DNA of 64,000 bases from Cylindrospermum stagnale PCC 7417 (GCF_000317535.1 NC_019757.1:6103501-6167500); one strand, 5' to 3'; numbered from the stretch's first letter, positions 15,804-25,447 are shown. Notes: generated from the sequence alone by a model not told the origin. A program made the numbers and translations.

Positions 15804-17171
15804 ATGAAAACTACCCAAGGCAAAGTTAACGAGCTGCTTAGTGAGCCAGGATGCGAACATAATCAGCATAAACAAAGTGAAAAGAAAAATAAGTCTTGCG
15901 CGCAACAAGCCCAACCAGGTGCGGCTCAAGGGGGTTGTGCTTTTGATGGAGCGATGATTGCTTTAGTGCCAATTACTGATGCTGCTCATTTGGTTCACGG
16001 GCCGATCGCTTGTGCTGGTAATTCCTGGGGTAGTCGTGGTAGTCTCTCTTCTGGGCCGCAGCTTTACAAGATGGGCTTTACGACTGACTTGGGTGAAAAT
16101 GATGTGATTTTCGGGGGCGAGAAAAAGCTTTATCAGGCGATTTTGCAACTTCAGAAACGCTATCAACCGGCGGCGGTGTTTGTCTATGCTACTTGTGTAA
16201 CGGCTTTGATTGGTGATGATATCGATGCTGTTTGCAAGGCTGCGGCTGAGAAAACTGGTACTCCTGTAATCCCGGTGATTGCTCCTGGCTTTATTGGTAG
16301 TAAAAATTTAGGTAACCGCTTTGGCGGTGAATCTTTGCTGGAATATGTAGTTGGCACTGCTGAACCGGAATTTACTACACCCTATGATATTAATTTAATC
16401 GGCGAGTATAACATCGCTGGGGAAATGTGGGGTGTATTGCCGTTGTTAGAAAAGTTAGGCATTCGGGTTTTATCAAAAATTACGGGTGATGCTCGCTACA
16501 ATGAAATTCGTTACGCTCACCGCGCCAAGCTGAATGTGATGATTTGCTCACGGGCGCTGCTGAATATGGCGAGAAAGATGGAGGAGCGTTACGGCATCCC
16601 CTATATTGAAGAGTCTTTCTACGGCATTAATGATGTCAATCAGTGTCTACGGAATATTGCGGCTAAATTGGGCGATCGCGATTTGCAAGAACGGACAGAA
16701 AAGCTGATTGCTGAAGAAACAGCGGCTTTGGATTTGGCGTTGGCTCCTTATCGCGATCGCCTCAAAGGTAAGCGTGTGGTGCTGTATACTGGCGGTGTCA
16801 AGAGTTGGTCAATTATTTCCGCTGCTAAGGATGTGGGGATAGAAGTTGTCGCTACCAGCACTCGCAAAAGCACAGAAGAAGACAAAGCCAAGATTAAGAA
16901 ATTAATCGGTCAAGATGGCATCATGCTGGAAAAGGGTAACGCCCAGGAATTGCTAGAACTGATTAAAGAAACTAAAGCAGATATGCTGATTGCTGGGGGA
17001 CGGAACCAGTACACCGCTCTAAAAGCGCGGATTCCCTTCCTCGATATTAACCAAGAACGCCACCATCCCTATGCAGGTTACGTGGGGATGATTGAAATGG
17101 CACGGGAACTGTACGAAGCCCTTTACAGCCCTGTGTGGGAGCAAATCCGTAAGCCCGCACCTTGGGACTAA
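15804..17171 (+). CDS. nifE: FeMo-cofactor scaffold protein NifE
   Basis: 455 aa. NifE with NifN forms the scaffold on which the NifB product matures to the iron-molybdenum cofactor. It is homologous to Nif[29 protein letters not shown] and [20 protein letters not shown] are NifE features. The N-terminal 45 residues are charged and cysteine-bearing ([19 protein letters not shown]), as usual. It lies directly upstream of nifN (103-bp gap). The start ATG at 15804 follows a HIP-free, repeat-rich leader. Confidence 0.96.
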   Translation: MKTTQGKVNELLSEPGCEHNQHKQSEKKNKSCAQQAQPGAAQGGCAFDGAMIALVPITDAAHLVHGPIACAGNSWGSRGSLSSGPQLYKMGFTTDLGENDVIFGGEKKLYQAILQLQKRYQPAAVFVYATCVTALIGDDIDAVCKAAAEKTGTPVIPVIAPGFIGSKNLGNRFGGESLLEYVVGTAEPEFTTPYDINLIGEYNIAGEMWGVLPLLEKLGIRVLSKITGDARYNEIRYAHRAKLNVMICSRALLNMARKMEERYGIPYIEESFYGINDVNQCLRNIAAKLGDRDLQERTEKLIAEETAALDLALAPYRDRLKGKRVVLYTGGVKSWSIISAAKDVGIEVVATSTRKSTEEDKAKIKKLIGQDGIMLEKGNAQELLELIKETKADMLIAGGRNQYTALKARIPFLDINQERHHPYAGYVGMIEMARELYEALYSPVWEQIRKPAPWD

Positions 17172-17274
17172 GCAATTCAAAATTCAAAATTAAAAATGAA
17201 GAATCTCAATTATGGGATAAGGCATTTTTAATTTGTGATTCTCTTCCTCTTTTCTGTCCCTTTGAAATTCAATC

Positions 17275-18603
17275 ATGGCGATCGTTAATTTTGAGAATAA
17301 AGCTCTAACAGTTAATCCACTGAAGCAAAGCCAAGCTTTGGGTGCATCTTTAGCTTTTTTGGGATTGAAGGGGACAATACCTTTATTTCACGGTTCCCAA
17401 GGTTGTACTGCTTTCGCCAAAGTTGTGTTAGTGCGGCATTTCCGGGAAGCGATTCCCCTAGCTACCACAGCGATGACAGAAGTAACTACCATTTTGGGTG
17501 GTGAAGAAAATGTCGAACAGGCAATTCTCACCTTGGTAGAAAAGGTTAACCCGGAAATTATTGGTTTATGTAGCACTGGGTTAACAGAAACTAGGGGGGA
17601 TGATATTGAGGGTTTCTTAAAAGAAATTCGCTCACGTCATCCTGAACTAAATCATTTAGCGGTCATTTACGCCCCAACCCCAGATTTTAAAGGTGCTTTG
17701 CAAGATGGCTTTGCTGTTGCTGTTGAAAGCATAGTTAAGGAAATTCCCCAAGCTGGTGGTGTTAAACCTGAGCAAGTAACGATTTTGGCAGGTTCCACTT
17801 TTACACCGGGGGATGTGCAGGAAATTAGAGAAATTGTCACCGCTTTTGGACTAGAACCGATTTTTGTACCTGACTTGGGTGCTTCACTAGATGGACATCT
17901 AGAAGATGGTTATAGTGCGATGACGGTTAGCGGGACAACTCTCAAACAGCTACGTTCTTTGGGTAGTTCGGCTTTCACCATCGCTTTGGGTGAGAGTATG
18001 CGCGGTGCAGCCAAGATACTGCAAGAGCAGTTTGGCACAGCTTACGAAGTATTTAGTGATTTGACGGGATTAGAGCCGGTGGACGAGTTCCTCCAAGCAA
18101 TAGCTGTTCTCAGCGGTAATAGCGTCCCAGAAAAATACCGCCGTCAACGCCGTCAATTACAAGATGCGATGTTGGACACGCACTTTTACTTTGGTGCTAA
18201 ACGGGTATCCTTAGCTTTAGAACCAGATTTGCTGTGGTCAATGGTAGCTTTTTTGCAATCGATGGGAAGTCAAATTCATGCAGCGGTGACAACTACACGC
18301 TCACCATTGCTAGAGAAACTTCCGGTCAAAAGCGTGACCATTGGCGACTTAGAAGACTTTGAAGAATTGGCGATAGGGTCTGATTTGCTGATTGGTAATT
18401 CTAATGTAAAGGCGATCGCTAAACGGCTCTCTATTCCTCTCTATCGTCTCGGACTGCCCATTTATGACCGTTTAGGCAATGGTCAGTTCACAAAGGTTGG
18501 CTATCGCGGCACGATGGAACTTTTGTTTGGCATCGGCAACCTATTTTTAGAGCAAGAAGAGTCATTAGTCATGAATCCATCTTCATTAATAACTAACAGC
18601 TGA
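17275..18603 (+). CDS. nifN: FeMo-cofactor scaffold protein NifN
   Basis: 442 aa, NifK-like partner of NifE. It begins MAIVNFENKALTVNPLKQSQ and has the FHGSQGCTAFAKVVLVRHFR and GLCSTGLTETRGDDI motifs. The last 14 or so residues (SLVMNPSSLITNS) are encoded by a GTCATTAGTCATGAAT stretch related to the heptad repeats, so the repeat seems to have extended the protein. nifX follows at once, its possible upstream start lying in the same repeat. Confidence 0.96.
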   Translation: MAIVNFENKALTVNPLKQSQALGASLAFLGLKGTIPLFHGSQGCTAFAKVVLVRHFREAIPLATTAMTEVTTILGGEENVEQAILTLVEKVNPEIIGLCSTGLTETRGDDIEGFLKEIRSRHPELNHLAVIYAPTPDFKGALQDGFAVAVESIVKEIPQAGGVKPEQVTILAGSTFTPGDVQEIREIVTAFGLEPIFVPDLGASLDGHLEDGYSAMTVSGTTLKQLRSLGSSAFTIALGESMRGAAKILQEQFGTAYEVFSDLTGLEPVDEFLQAIAVLSGNSVPEKYRRQRRQLQDAMLDTHFYFGAKRVSLALEPDLLWSMVAFLQSMGSQIHAAVTTTRSPLLEKLPVKSVTIGDLEDFEELAIGSDLLIGNSNVKAIAKRLSIPLYRLGLPIYDRLGNGQFTKVGYRGTMELLFGIGNLFLEQEESLVMNPSSLITNS

Positions 18604-18640
18604 CAACTGACAAATGACAACTGAAAAAGGACAAATTAGG

Positions 18641-19054
18641 ATGAAAATCGCCTTCACCACCAGTGACCGGATTCATATTAATGCCCACTTCGGATGGGCC
18701 AAAGAAATTGATGTTTATGAAATCACCGATAAGGGATATCAATTTCTCGAAACTCTGAAATTTGAAGGCGACCTCAAAGAAGACGGGAATGAAGATAAAA
18801 TCACACCCAAACTTGACGCCTTAGTTGACTGCACCATTGTTTATGTTCTCGCAATTGGTGGTAGTGCTGCCGCTCGTTTAATCAAAAAGGGTGTTACCCC
18901 AGTCAAGGCGAAATCAGAAGAAGAAGAAATTGCTGATGTACTAAATAAGTTAGTGCAAACTCTCAAAGGCAATCCTCCCCCTTGGCTGCGTAAAGCTTTA
19001 CAGCCAAAAACCGCTACATTTCTCGATGAAGTTGAAGACGAAGCAACCGTATGA
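18641..19054 (+). CDS. nifX: FeMo-cofactor carrier NifX
   Basis: 137 aa from ATG 18641 (MKIAFTTSDRIHINAHFGWA), the family's usual start. An ATG at 18614 would add nine residues encoded by repeat DNA. NifX binds cofactor precursors and hands them on during FeMo-co assembly. HFGWAKEIDVYEI and CTIVYVLAIGGSAAARLIKK are typical. The C-terminus (NPPPWLRKAL, then an acidic tail) matches cyanobacterial NifX. The stop overlaps the ATG of the next gene (ATGA). Confidence 0.94.
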   Translation: MKIAFTTSDRIHINAHFGWAKEIDVYEITDKGYQFLETLKFEGDLKEDGNEDKITPKLDALVDCTIVYVLAIGGSAAARLIKKGVTPVKAKSEEEEIADVLNKLVQTLKGNPPPWLRKALQPKTATFLDEVEDEATV

Positions 19055-19527
19055 CCGCAAATAATAGTGTACCCGGAACCACCACAATTGCCGAGTTAAA
19101 CTCACCTTTCCTCAAGACATTAGTCAAACAAATCCGTGGTCAAGATAGCTATGGATTTTATCGCACTTGGTCGGATGATTTGATTCTCAAACCCTTTATT
19201 GTCACCAAACAAAAGAAACGAGAAATTTCTATTGAAGGTGAAGTTGATCCGGCAACTCAAGCACGAATCATGGCATTTTTTCGGGCTGTAGCTGCTGGTA
19301 TTGAACAAGAAACAGGTTTGATTTCTCAGGTTGTAGTTGATTTGAGCCATGAAGGATTTGGCTGGGCGCTAGTCTTTTCTAGTCGTCTGTTACTAACTGT
19401 AAAAACCTTGCGTGATGCTCATCGCTATGGCTTTGACTCCCTAGAAAAATTAGCAGAAGAGGGAGAAGGTTTTGTCCAAAAAGGAATTGATTTAGCGAAG
19501 CGCTTTCCCGAAGTAGGCAGCCTGTAA
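19051..19527 (+). CDS. NifX-associated protein, DUF269
   Basis: 158 aa. The DUF269 family is almost always next to nifX and is found in Mo-nitrogenase diazotrophs; its biochemical role is unsettled. Visible motifs are FLKTLVKQIRGQDSYGFYRT, a GEVDPATQARIMAFFRA helix and HEGFGWALVFSSRLL. Its ATG overlaps the nifX stop by four bases, so the two are translationally coupled. Confidence 0.93.
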   Translation: MTANNSVPGTTTIAELNSPFLKTLVKQIRGQDSYGFYRTWSDDLILKPFIVTKQKKREISIEGEVDPATQARIMAFFRAVAAGIEQETGLISQVVVDLSHEGFGWALVFSSRLLLTVKTLRDAHRYGFDSLEKLAEEGEGFVQKGIDLAKRFPEVGSL

Positions 19528-19529
19528 TT

Positions 19530-19692
19530 AGTCATTAGTCATTAGTCATTGGTCATTAGTCAAGGGCTAATGACTAATAAAAAAGCATAAGGGACAAAGG
19601 ACAAACAACTAATTTAGTCATTAGTCATTGGTCATTAGTCAAGGGCTAATGACTAATAAAAAAGCATAAGGGACAAAGGACAAACAACTAAT
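19530..19692. repeat. Tandem 79-bp duplication with heptad repeats
   Basis: CAAGGGCTAATGACTAATAA starts at 19561 and again at 19640, with the intervening DNA identical, so the unit is 79 bp. The second copy ends in ACAACTAATG, whose ATG is the start codon of the DUF683 gene; in the first copy the same place reads AATTT. Confidence 0.9.
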
Positions 19693-19891
19693 GACGATTG
19701 AGGAACTGAAAGGGCAGATTAGAAAGCTAAACAGCAAAGCTGGTCAAATGAAGATGGATCTGCATGATTTAGCAGAAGGGCTGCCAACAGATTACAAAAC
19801 ACTTATGGATGTTGCGGCTGAAACTTTTGAAATCTACGACAAGTTAGACAAGCTCAAGCAACAGCTAAAAGAATTGGAGAATGGTAAATGA
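19691..19891 (+). CDS. DUF683 (CCE_0567 family) small helical protein
   Basis: 66 aa, two long helices (MTIEELKGQIRKLNSKAG and ETFEIYDKLDKLKQQLKELE) forming a likely helical hairpin. The family is co-located with nifX/nifW in diazotrophs. Its ribosome binding region (AAAGGACAAACAACTA) and start codon come from the duplicated repeat just upstream. It overlaps nifW by four bases (ATGA). Confidence 0.9.
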   Translation: MTIEELKGQIRKLNSKAGQMKMDLHDLAEGLPTDYKTLMDVAAETFEIYDKLDKLKQQLKELENGK

Positions 19892-20205
19892 GCGGAACTA
19901 TTGATGAATTCAAGAAACTCGTAGATGCAGAAGAGTTTTTTCACTTTTTTAACCTGCCCTACGACCATGACGTTGTGCATGTTAATCGGTTACACATTTT
20001 GAAAAAGTTTTCTCAATACATCAATGAAATTGATGATAATTCTGCTGACTTGAGTCCAGAAGAAAAATTAAATCAATATTCTGCGGCTTTCCAAAAAGCC
20101 TATGAAGTATTTCTTGAATCAACACCCCAGGAACAAAAGCTGTTCAAAGTCTTTAATGACAAGGCGAAGAATGTAGTCAAGCTGACAGAAATCACTTCTG
20201 ATTAG
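19888..20205 (+). CDS. nifW: Nitrogenase-stabilising protein NifW
   Basis: 105 aa. NifW is a small helical protein that helps protect the MoFe protein from oxygen damage. LVDAEEFFHFFNLPYD, HVNRLHILKKFSQYI and YEVFLESTPQEQKLFKVF are characteristic. The start overlaps the DUF683 stop. hesA follows 10 bp downstream, preceded by AGGAGG. Confidence 0.94.
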   Translation: MSGTIDEFKKLVDAEEFFHFFNLPYDHDVVHVNRLHILKKFSQYINEIDDNSADLSPEEKLNQYSAAFQKAYEVFLESTPQEQKLFKVFNDKAKNVVKLTEITSD

Positions 20206-20215
20206 GAGGTAAAAA

Positions 20216-21004
20216 GTGGTAAACCTGACGCCTACCGAATTAGAACGCTATCGTCGCCAAATGATGCTCCCTAATTTTGGTGAAGCAGCTCAGAAACGCC
20301 TGAAGTCAGCGACAGTTTTGGTTACAGGTGTGGGGGGATTAGGTGGTACAGCGGCACTTTACCTAGCAGTAGCGGGTGTCGGACGGCTAATCTTAGTCCG
20401 GGGTGGTGACTTGCGGCGAGATGATATGAATCGTCAAGTTCTCATGACAGACGATTGGATAGGAAAGCCAAGGGTATTCAAAGCCAAAGAAACTCTGGAT
20501 GCGATTAATCCTGATGTCCAAGTGGAAGCGGTGCATGATTACGTCACCCCGGAAAATGTAGATGCGTTGGTGCAATCCGCTGATATGGCTATTGACTGCG
20601 CCCACAATTTTACAGAGCGCAATTTGTTGAATGAGGCTTGTGTGCGCTGGCGTAAGCCAATGGTAGAAGCCGCAATGGACGGGATGGAAGCTTACCTGAC
20701 GACGATTATTCCCGGTGTAACTCCTTGTTTATCCTGTCTATTTCCAGAAAAGCCTGATTGGGATCGGCGCGGCTTTTCTGTGCTGGGGGCTGTTTCGGGG
20801 ACACTGGCTTGTCTGGCGTCTTTGGAGGCTATCAAGCTGATTACCGGGTTTAGTCAGCCGCTATTGTCGCAACTGCTGACAATGGATTTAGTTCGGCTGG
20901 AATTTGCCAAACGTCGTTCATATCGCGATCGCGCTTGTCCAGTATGCGGTAATACTGCACCCTGGAGATATTCGCACCCCCCATCAATTGAGTGTGAAGT
21001 CTAA
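20216..21004 (+). CDS. hesA: ThiF/MoeB-like protein HesA
   Basis: 262 aa from the GTG at 20216, with a strong AGGAGG at 20203-20208. It is an E1-like adenylating enzyme: nucleotide loop VTGVGGLGGTAALYLAV, ERYRRQMMLPNFGEAAQ near the N-terminus, and zinc cysteine pairs CLSC and CPVC (the latter near the C-terminus). HesA is found in heterocyst and nif clusters and is thought to act in sulfur or molybdenum delivery for nitrogenase cofactors. Confidence 0.94.
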   Translation: MVNLTPTELERYRRQMMLPNFGEAAQKRLKSATVLVTGVGGLGGTAALYLAVAGVGRLILVRGGDLRRDDMNRQVLMTDDWIGKPRVFKAKETLDAINPDVQVEAVHDYVTPENVDALVQSADMAIDCAHNFTERNLLNEACVRWRKPMVEAAMDGMEAYLTTIIPGVTPCLSCLFPEKPDWDRRGFSVLGAVSGTLACLASLEAIKLITGFSQPLLSQLLTMDLVRLEFAKRRSYRDRACPVCGNTAPWRYSHPPSIECEV

Positions 21005-21122
21005 AGCGCCACTTCTCTTCACATAGCGCGTAAACGATAATTCGTGGGTTTAAAGCTACATCACCCCCAAACAACCCACACCATAAATCACAACAACTAA
21101 TCGCTACTAATCAGGAGATTTG

Positions 21123-21494
21123 ATGACTATTACTTTAACTGAAAAAGCAGAATTTCGTCTGCGGGCGTTCGTCCGGGGTTCCGCTCCCGAAACTAACGAC
21201 GCAAACAAAGGTGTCCGCATCTCCGCAAAAGATGGTGGTTGCAATGGTTATGAGTATGGAATCGATATTACCAGCAAACCACAACCAGATGATTTAGCAA
21301 TTCAACAAGGCAGTGTTTTGCTTTACATTGACGCCAAAAGTATGCCGTTATTAGACGGAATGGTTATCGATTTTGTTGAGGGAGTAATGGAAAGTGGCTT
21401 TAAGTTCACTAACCCCAATGCAACAGATACCTGCGGTTGTGGAAAATCCTTTAAAACAGGTGACTGTACACCACCCGGCGTACCTTGCAGCTAA
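21123..21494 (+). CDS. hesB: A-type Fe-S carrier HesB
   Basis: 123 aa from ATG 21123; a TTG three bases upstream is unlikely. It is an IscA-like carrier with the three conserved cysteines in GGCNGYEYG and TCGCGKSF. The C-terminal extension CTPPGVPCS carries two more cysteines. AGGAG precedes the gene. In heterocystous strains hesAB and fdxH form a nif-linked group. Confidence 0.94.
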   Translation: MTITLTEKAEFRLRAFVRGSAPETNDANKGVRISAKDGGCNGYEYGIDITSKPQPDDLAIQQGSVLLYIDAKSMPLLDGMVIDFVEGVMESGFKFTNPNATDTCGCGKSFKTGDCTPPGVPCS

Positions 21495-21808
21495 TCCCAT
21501 TGGGGATTGATTTGGGAAAATATTAGTGTGGATGTCCTTCACAATTTCCTGAGCAACAAGTCATCTGTAGAGACTCCCCGTAGACGCAGAGAGCGCAGTT
21601 TCTTGAAGAGTAGTAGTAAGTCATGGCGATATTGATTAGTGAGCGTAGTTCCTAGTAGCGCCACTCCACAAGAAGCCGCTACGCATCTACAGCCAAAACA
21701 GCGATTCTACGAACCCATTAAATCAATATCGACAGGCTTTGAAGTTGGGGATATTTAACAACTTCAAGAAATAAATCTAATCCTATAACTTTTGAGGAGA
21801 ATCGGAAA
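21495..21808. other. hesB-fdxH spacer
   Basis: 314 bp without a gene. It probably holds the fdxH promoter, since fdxH in related strains has its own heterocyst-specific transcript. No clear regulator box was found by eye. Confidence 0.35.
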
Positions 21809-22108
21809 ATGGCAAGCTATCAAGTTAGATTAATCAACAAAAAAGACAACCTCGACTCCACAATTGAAGTTGACGAAGATACCACCATCCTAGCGGCAGC
21901 AGAAGAAAACGGTATTGAGTTACCTTTCTCTTGTCACTCAGGTTCTTGCTCTAGCTGTGTTGGTAAAGTTACAGAAGGTGAAGTTGATCAATCAGATCAA
22001 ATCTTCTTAGATGATGAGCAAATGGAAAAGGGATACGCTCTACTTTGCGTTACTTATCCCCGTTCTAATTGCACAATCAAAACACATCAAGAAGCTTATC
22101 TCGTATAA
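21809..22108 (+). CDS. fdxH: Heterocyst [2Fe-2S] ferredoxin
   Basis: 99 aa plant-type ferredoxin. The cluster cysteines are in [13 protein letters not shown] and LLCVTYP (CX4CX2C...C). FdxH carries electrons to nitrogenase reductase in heterocysts. It differs from PetF by basic residues and by the N-terminal [28 protein letters not shown] supplies the ribosome binding site. A strong terminator follows at 22160. Confidence 0.96.
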   Translation: MASYQVRLINKKDNLDSTIEVDEDTTILAAAEENGIELPFSCHSGSCSSCVGKVTEGEVDQSDQIFLDDEQMEKGYALLCVTYPRSNCTIKTHQEAYLV

Positions 22109-22159
22109 AGCATTGATTCGTTTACTATTCTTGGTAAGCGTTGAAGTCATAGCTTAAAA

Positions 22160-22192
22160 AAGGATGAAGGATATTTTGCATCCTTCATCCTT
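22160..22192 (+). terminator. Terminator after fdxH
   Basis: Perfect 13-bp stem (AAGGATGAAGGAT / ATCCTTCATCCTT) with a 7-base loop, followed by ACTTTT. Confidence 0.8.
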
Positions 22193-22245
22193 ACTTTTAG
22201 AAAGTACACTGTAGATATTTATAAACTTCACCCTTAACTCTACAA

Positions 22246-22503
22246 ATGTATACCCCCTTTACTATTATCGGCTGCTCATTAGAATTGCTGAAACCAGGAG
22301 AGCGAGGAATCGTCATTTTCTGTAAGTCTCAAGATGAAACAATCCGGAAAAAACTGATTTCAATGGGGATAACTTCAGGCACTAACATCACTTTAGAACA
22401 ACGCTTTCCCGCTTGGATTATTAAAATTAAAAACACTACATCCTTAACAATAGACAGAGAAACTGCCCGCGCTATTTATCTGCGGATTATTGATCATGTA
22501 TAA
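22246..22503 (+). CDS. feoA: FeoA-domain protein
   Basis: 85 aa, an SH3-like FeoA domain (LLKPGERGIVIFCK, ISMGITSGTNITLEQRFPAW and the closing LTIDRETARAIYLRI). FeoA proteins assist ferrous iron transport, but no feoB is present here. In nif clusters stand-alone FeoA-like proteins may serve metal homeostasis for nitrogenase; that is inference. The start ATG is within ACAAATG with a weak ribosome binding site. Confidence 0.85.
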   Translation: MYTPFTIIGCSLELLKPGERGIVIFCKSQDETIRKKLISMGITSGTNITLEQRFPAWIIKIKNTTSLTIDRETARAIYLRIIDHV

Positions 22504-22588
22504 TTAGGATTTTAACAGATTTATTTAAATTAATCAGATATATTCAAGACTAGCAACCTAATTAAATAAAATAATTTTATAATTGTAA

Positions 22589-22666
22589 TTGCTCCAATTT
22601 TAACCAAATCTAAAATTCAATAATTAATAAATTATTTTTTGAGGTTTGAATTTTCAATTGGAGCAA
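22589..22666. terminator. Long inverted repeat between convergent genes
   Basis: TTGCTCCAATT (22589-22599) is the exact reverse complement of AATTGGAGCAA (22656-22666), with an AT-rich centre between them. It lies between the convergent feoA-like and molbindin genes and could terminate both. Confidence 0.45.
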
Positions 22667-22678
22667 AGCAACTATTTT

Positions 22679-22888
22679 CTAATCAACAGCAACTATCACG
22701 TCTGAAGATTTAATTAAAGCATAAGCCTGCTTACCCTCTGCCAGTCCCAGCTTTTCCGCTGATGATTTTGTGATGATTGACACCACTTCTACTCCTGGTG
22801 CTAGTTCTAAAGTCACTTCAGTATTAACTGAACCAGTTACAATCTTTTTCACAGTAGTTTTGAGAAAATTACGAGCGCTAACTTCCAT
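22679..22888 (-). CDS. Molybdenum-binding Mop (molbindin) protein
   Basis: 69 aa, a single TOBE/Mop domain: ARNFLKTTVKKIVTGSVNTE, LELAPGVEVVSIITKSSAEK and the end YALIKSSDVIVAVD. Molbindins store or buffer molybdate as oligomers. Its place next to the nif cluster fits molybdenum supply for FeMo-co. It is on the strand opposite to the nif genes, with its own promoter to the right. Confidence 0.92.
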   Translation of the reverse strand: MEVSARNFLKTTVKKIVTGSVNTEVTLELAPGVEVVSIITKSSAEKLGLAEGKQAYALIKSSDVIVAVD

Positions 22889-23691
22889 ATTCTGTTGACT
22901 TTCTAGTTATTTGCACTGTATAGACTAGCAAAATTTTATATCGCTCAGTAAGTTCTTTGAAATTTCTTAATAAATCATTAGCAAGATATGACGGTTACAT
23001 ATATTACTTATTATTTGAATACAGCACGGAATATAGAACAAACCTACTGACTTGCTAATATCCTAAATTCAGAAAATTAAATGTAAACATTATTACTTAT
23101 TCTGCATTTTTTAATTTTTTATGTCTAGGGATCTTCATAAATCATTCATTATTCAAACTTATTAGGGTGATAATATATAACTAAGTTGCTAGTCAACCTA
23201 GACTTCAACAAAAAACGATTGCAGAATTATCTCAAAGATTTTTACCTTAATTTTGAGTCGAATTACTAATGGGTATAAAGTACTAACCAGTGAATATGGG
23301 TTAATAAGCTAACCAGGCAATTAATGCTACTTACAGCATTAATTTAATAATTAAAACCTTGAGTAATTATAGGATTTACGCATTGACAAAAAATAGAAGT
23401 TATTAGCGTTTGAGTTTAAACTCGTGCGTTAGGGAACGCACCCTACAGGTAAGTCTGTTCTAAATTAGTATATTTTTTGTCTGTTTTCAAAAAGTAAAAA
23501 TCCTTTTGTTGAATAGATAGGTAATGTTTAGATGCTGAGGTAAATCTAGCATTATTAAATTTATGTTTACTTGCAGCACTAAATGGTTCGTAAGCTACCA
23601 CAATTTTTTGATGATTCAAATATCATTTTTTAAGCATGGTGGGTAATATCCGCCATGACTTTTACCCATTCTTTCATGAGTATAAATAGTT
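22889..23691. other. Long AT-rich intergenic region
   Basis: 803 bp without a credible gene. It should hold divergent promoters for the molbindin gene and the ankyrin gene. A hairpin GTGCGTTAGGGAACGCAC lies at 23424-23441. No regulator site could be assigned by eye. Confidence 0.4.
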
Positions 23692-24156
23692 ATGAGTCAA
23701 AAAAGTAGACAAGACTTGAGTACATTCACCAGCCAATGGCTAATAGCAAAAGGCTACAATGCTGAAGATTTAAATCAGCCTGGTGATAATGGTGATACAG
23801 CTTTGATGAAAGCTACTAGAGAAGGCGTTTCTACAGTTGTTCAAGAACTAATTAATGCAGGTGCGGATATCAATGCCAAGAATAACGATAACAATAATGC
23901 TTTGTGGTTTGCTTGTTTTGGCAATCACTACGATTTAATTAATTTACTGATTGCCGCCAAAATTAACATTAACAACCAAAATGATAATGGGGCAACTGTT
24001 TTAATGTATGCAGCATCAGCCGGCAAAACAGAAGTTGTAAAGTTGTTGCTAGAGCATCATCCTAACATGAATTTACGAAATTTGGATGATTACAAAGCTA
24101 TTGATTTTGCTAGCAATATAGAAGTATTAAGGCTGATTAAGAATGCCACAAAATAA
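23692..24156 (+). CDS. Ankyrin-repeat protein
   Basis: 154 aa with about four ankyrin repeats: NGDTALMKATREGVSTVVQE, NNNALWFACFGNHYDLINLL, NGATVLMYAASAGKTEVVKL and a partial last repeat. Ankyrin proteins mediate protein contacts, and this one probably binds a partner encoded nearby. Its stop lies 14 bases inside the start of the SagB/ThcOx gene, so they are coupled and probably work together. No signal peptide. Confidence 0.88.
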   Translation: MSQKSRQDLSTFTSQWLIAKGYNAEDLNQPGDNGDTALMKATREGVSTVVQELINAGADINAKNNDNNNALWFACFGNHYDLINLLIAAKININNQNDNGATVLMYAASAGKTEVVKLLLEHHPNMNLRNLDDYKAIDFASNIEVLRLIKNATK

Positions 24157-25429
24157 GATTTATAGGGAAAACTATCACGAAAAAACTAAACATTCTTACT
24201 TATCGGTACAGATTGATCCAAATTATGTAGATGCATCAACCCAACCATCTGCATTTAAAGTTTATCCCAAGTTTTATCGGAGATTGAAATTAAATGGCGA
24301 TAATCCAAATCATACTTTCATCTGGTTAAGTAGTGCGATTACCTTTGAGAAGCTGTATAAAGATGTCCCCTATAAACTGCGGGTAAATCCATCAGCAGGT
24401 GCTTTGTATCCGACAGAGGTTTACGTCCAGATTCGTGGTGTGGAGGGGATAATCGATGGTATCTACCATCTAGAACTTGAGAATAATTATCTAACTCTGA
24501 TTTATGAATTAATTGATGATGGGTTGGAGAGTTATATTATACCGGGAAAAAGTATCAACGGATTCATTTTTTTAATCGGTTGTGTTTATTATAGGTCTAG
24601 CTGGAAATATCAAGACAGAAGCATGAGATATTGCTTTCTAGATAGCGGACATCATTTAGGTGCAATTGCTGCTTCAGCTTATCTTCACGAGAAAAACACC
24701 CAATTAATCTTTGATTTTGATAAACTCGGTTTAAATGCAGATTTAGGCTTTGAGAATAAAGAGTTTATTACTGGTTGTGTGATATCGGGAGAAGCGCAAG
24801 AGAAGAAAGTCAGACGCTTAAGGCTAAAAGTTCCTTTTGTGTCTGGGACTGATTATTTTGAACCTAATCAATTTGTTGAAGATGCTTATCAAGCAACATC
24901 TGTACAACCTAGTCGTCAGCAAAAACTAGAGTATCCTCAATTTGATTTGTGTCAAGATAAGTTTTTTGAAGCCGTTTGGAATAGACGTTCTATTAGACGG
25001 TTTCAAAAGTACTCTATTTCCCAGAAAGATTATTGGCAAATTTTCCAAGCCGTTCAGCAGCCAATACCGACTGAGAATTTTGAGGAAATAGAAATTTACT
25101 CGGTGGTGCATCGAGTAGAGGGGATGTCACCTGGGTTATATAAAGGTACACATTTAATTAAGGCGGGTAACTTTAGCGAAAAGACGGGTTACTTGTGCAT
25201 TAACCAAGCTATTGCTAGAGATGGCGCGGTAACTGTATTTTTTGTGTCCGATTATATAAATTATCAAACTGCTCTGCAATTAGCCGGATTTTTAGGACAA
25301 AGAGTGTATCTATTTAGTAACTATTGGGGAGTTGAGTGTAGTGGCATTGGTGCTTACTATGATGATGAAACTCAAGAGTTTCTCGGAACTGATAAGGCTG
25401 TACTTTATGCAATGACAATTGGAATATAA
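24143..25429 (+). CDS. SagB/ThcOx-family oxidoreductase (nitroreductase fold)
   Basis: 428 aa. Two nitroreductase-type halves are visible: the first with LRVNPSAGALYPTEVYVQIR and DSGHHLGAIAASAYLH, the second with VWNRRSIRRFQKYSI and AGFLGQRVYLFSNYWGVECS. Members bind FMN and dehydrogenate azolines in peptide natural products, but many stand-alone relatives have other, unknown substrates. There is no precursor peptide or YcaO gene here. It overlaps the ankyrin gene and is followed after 18 bp by the 124-aa gene, suggesting a three-gene operon between nif and hup genes. Confidence 0.88.
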   Translation: MPQNKIYRENYHEKTKHSYLSVQIDPNYVDASTQPSAFKVYPKFYRRLKLNGDNPNHTFIWLSSAITFEKLYKDVPYKLRVNPSAGALYPTEVYVQIRGVEGIIDGIYHLELENNYLTLIYELIDDGLESYIIPGKSINGFIFLIGCVYYRSSWKYQDRSMRYCFLDSGHHLGAIAASAYLHEKNTQLIFDFDKLGLNADLGFENKEFITGCVISGEAQEKKVRRLRLKVPFVSGTDYFEPNQFVEDAYQATSVQPSRQQKLEYPQFDLCQDKFFEAVWNRRSIRRFQKYSISQKDYWQIFQAVQQPIPTENFEEIEIYSVVHRVEGMSPGLYKGTHLIKAGNFSEKTGYLCINQAIARDGAVTVFFVSDYINYQTALQLAGFLGQRVYLFSNYWGVECSGIGAYYDDETQEFLGTDKAVLYAMTIGI

Positions 25430-25447
25430 CTAGGACACTGAAGCGAG

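Noticed and set aside
22246-22503. Riboswitch or feoAB iron-transport operon
   Set aside because: No feoB follows and no recognisable riboswitch fold was found; the gene stands alone.
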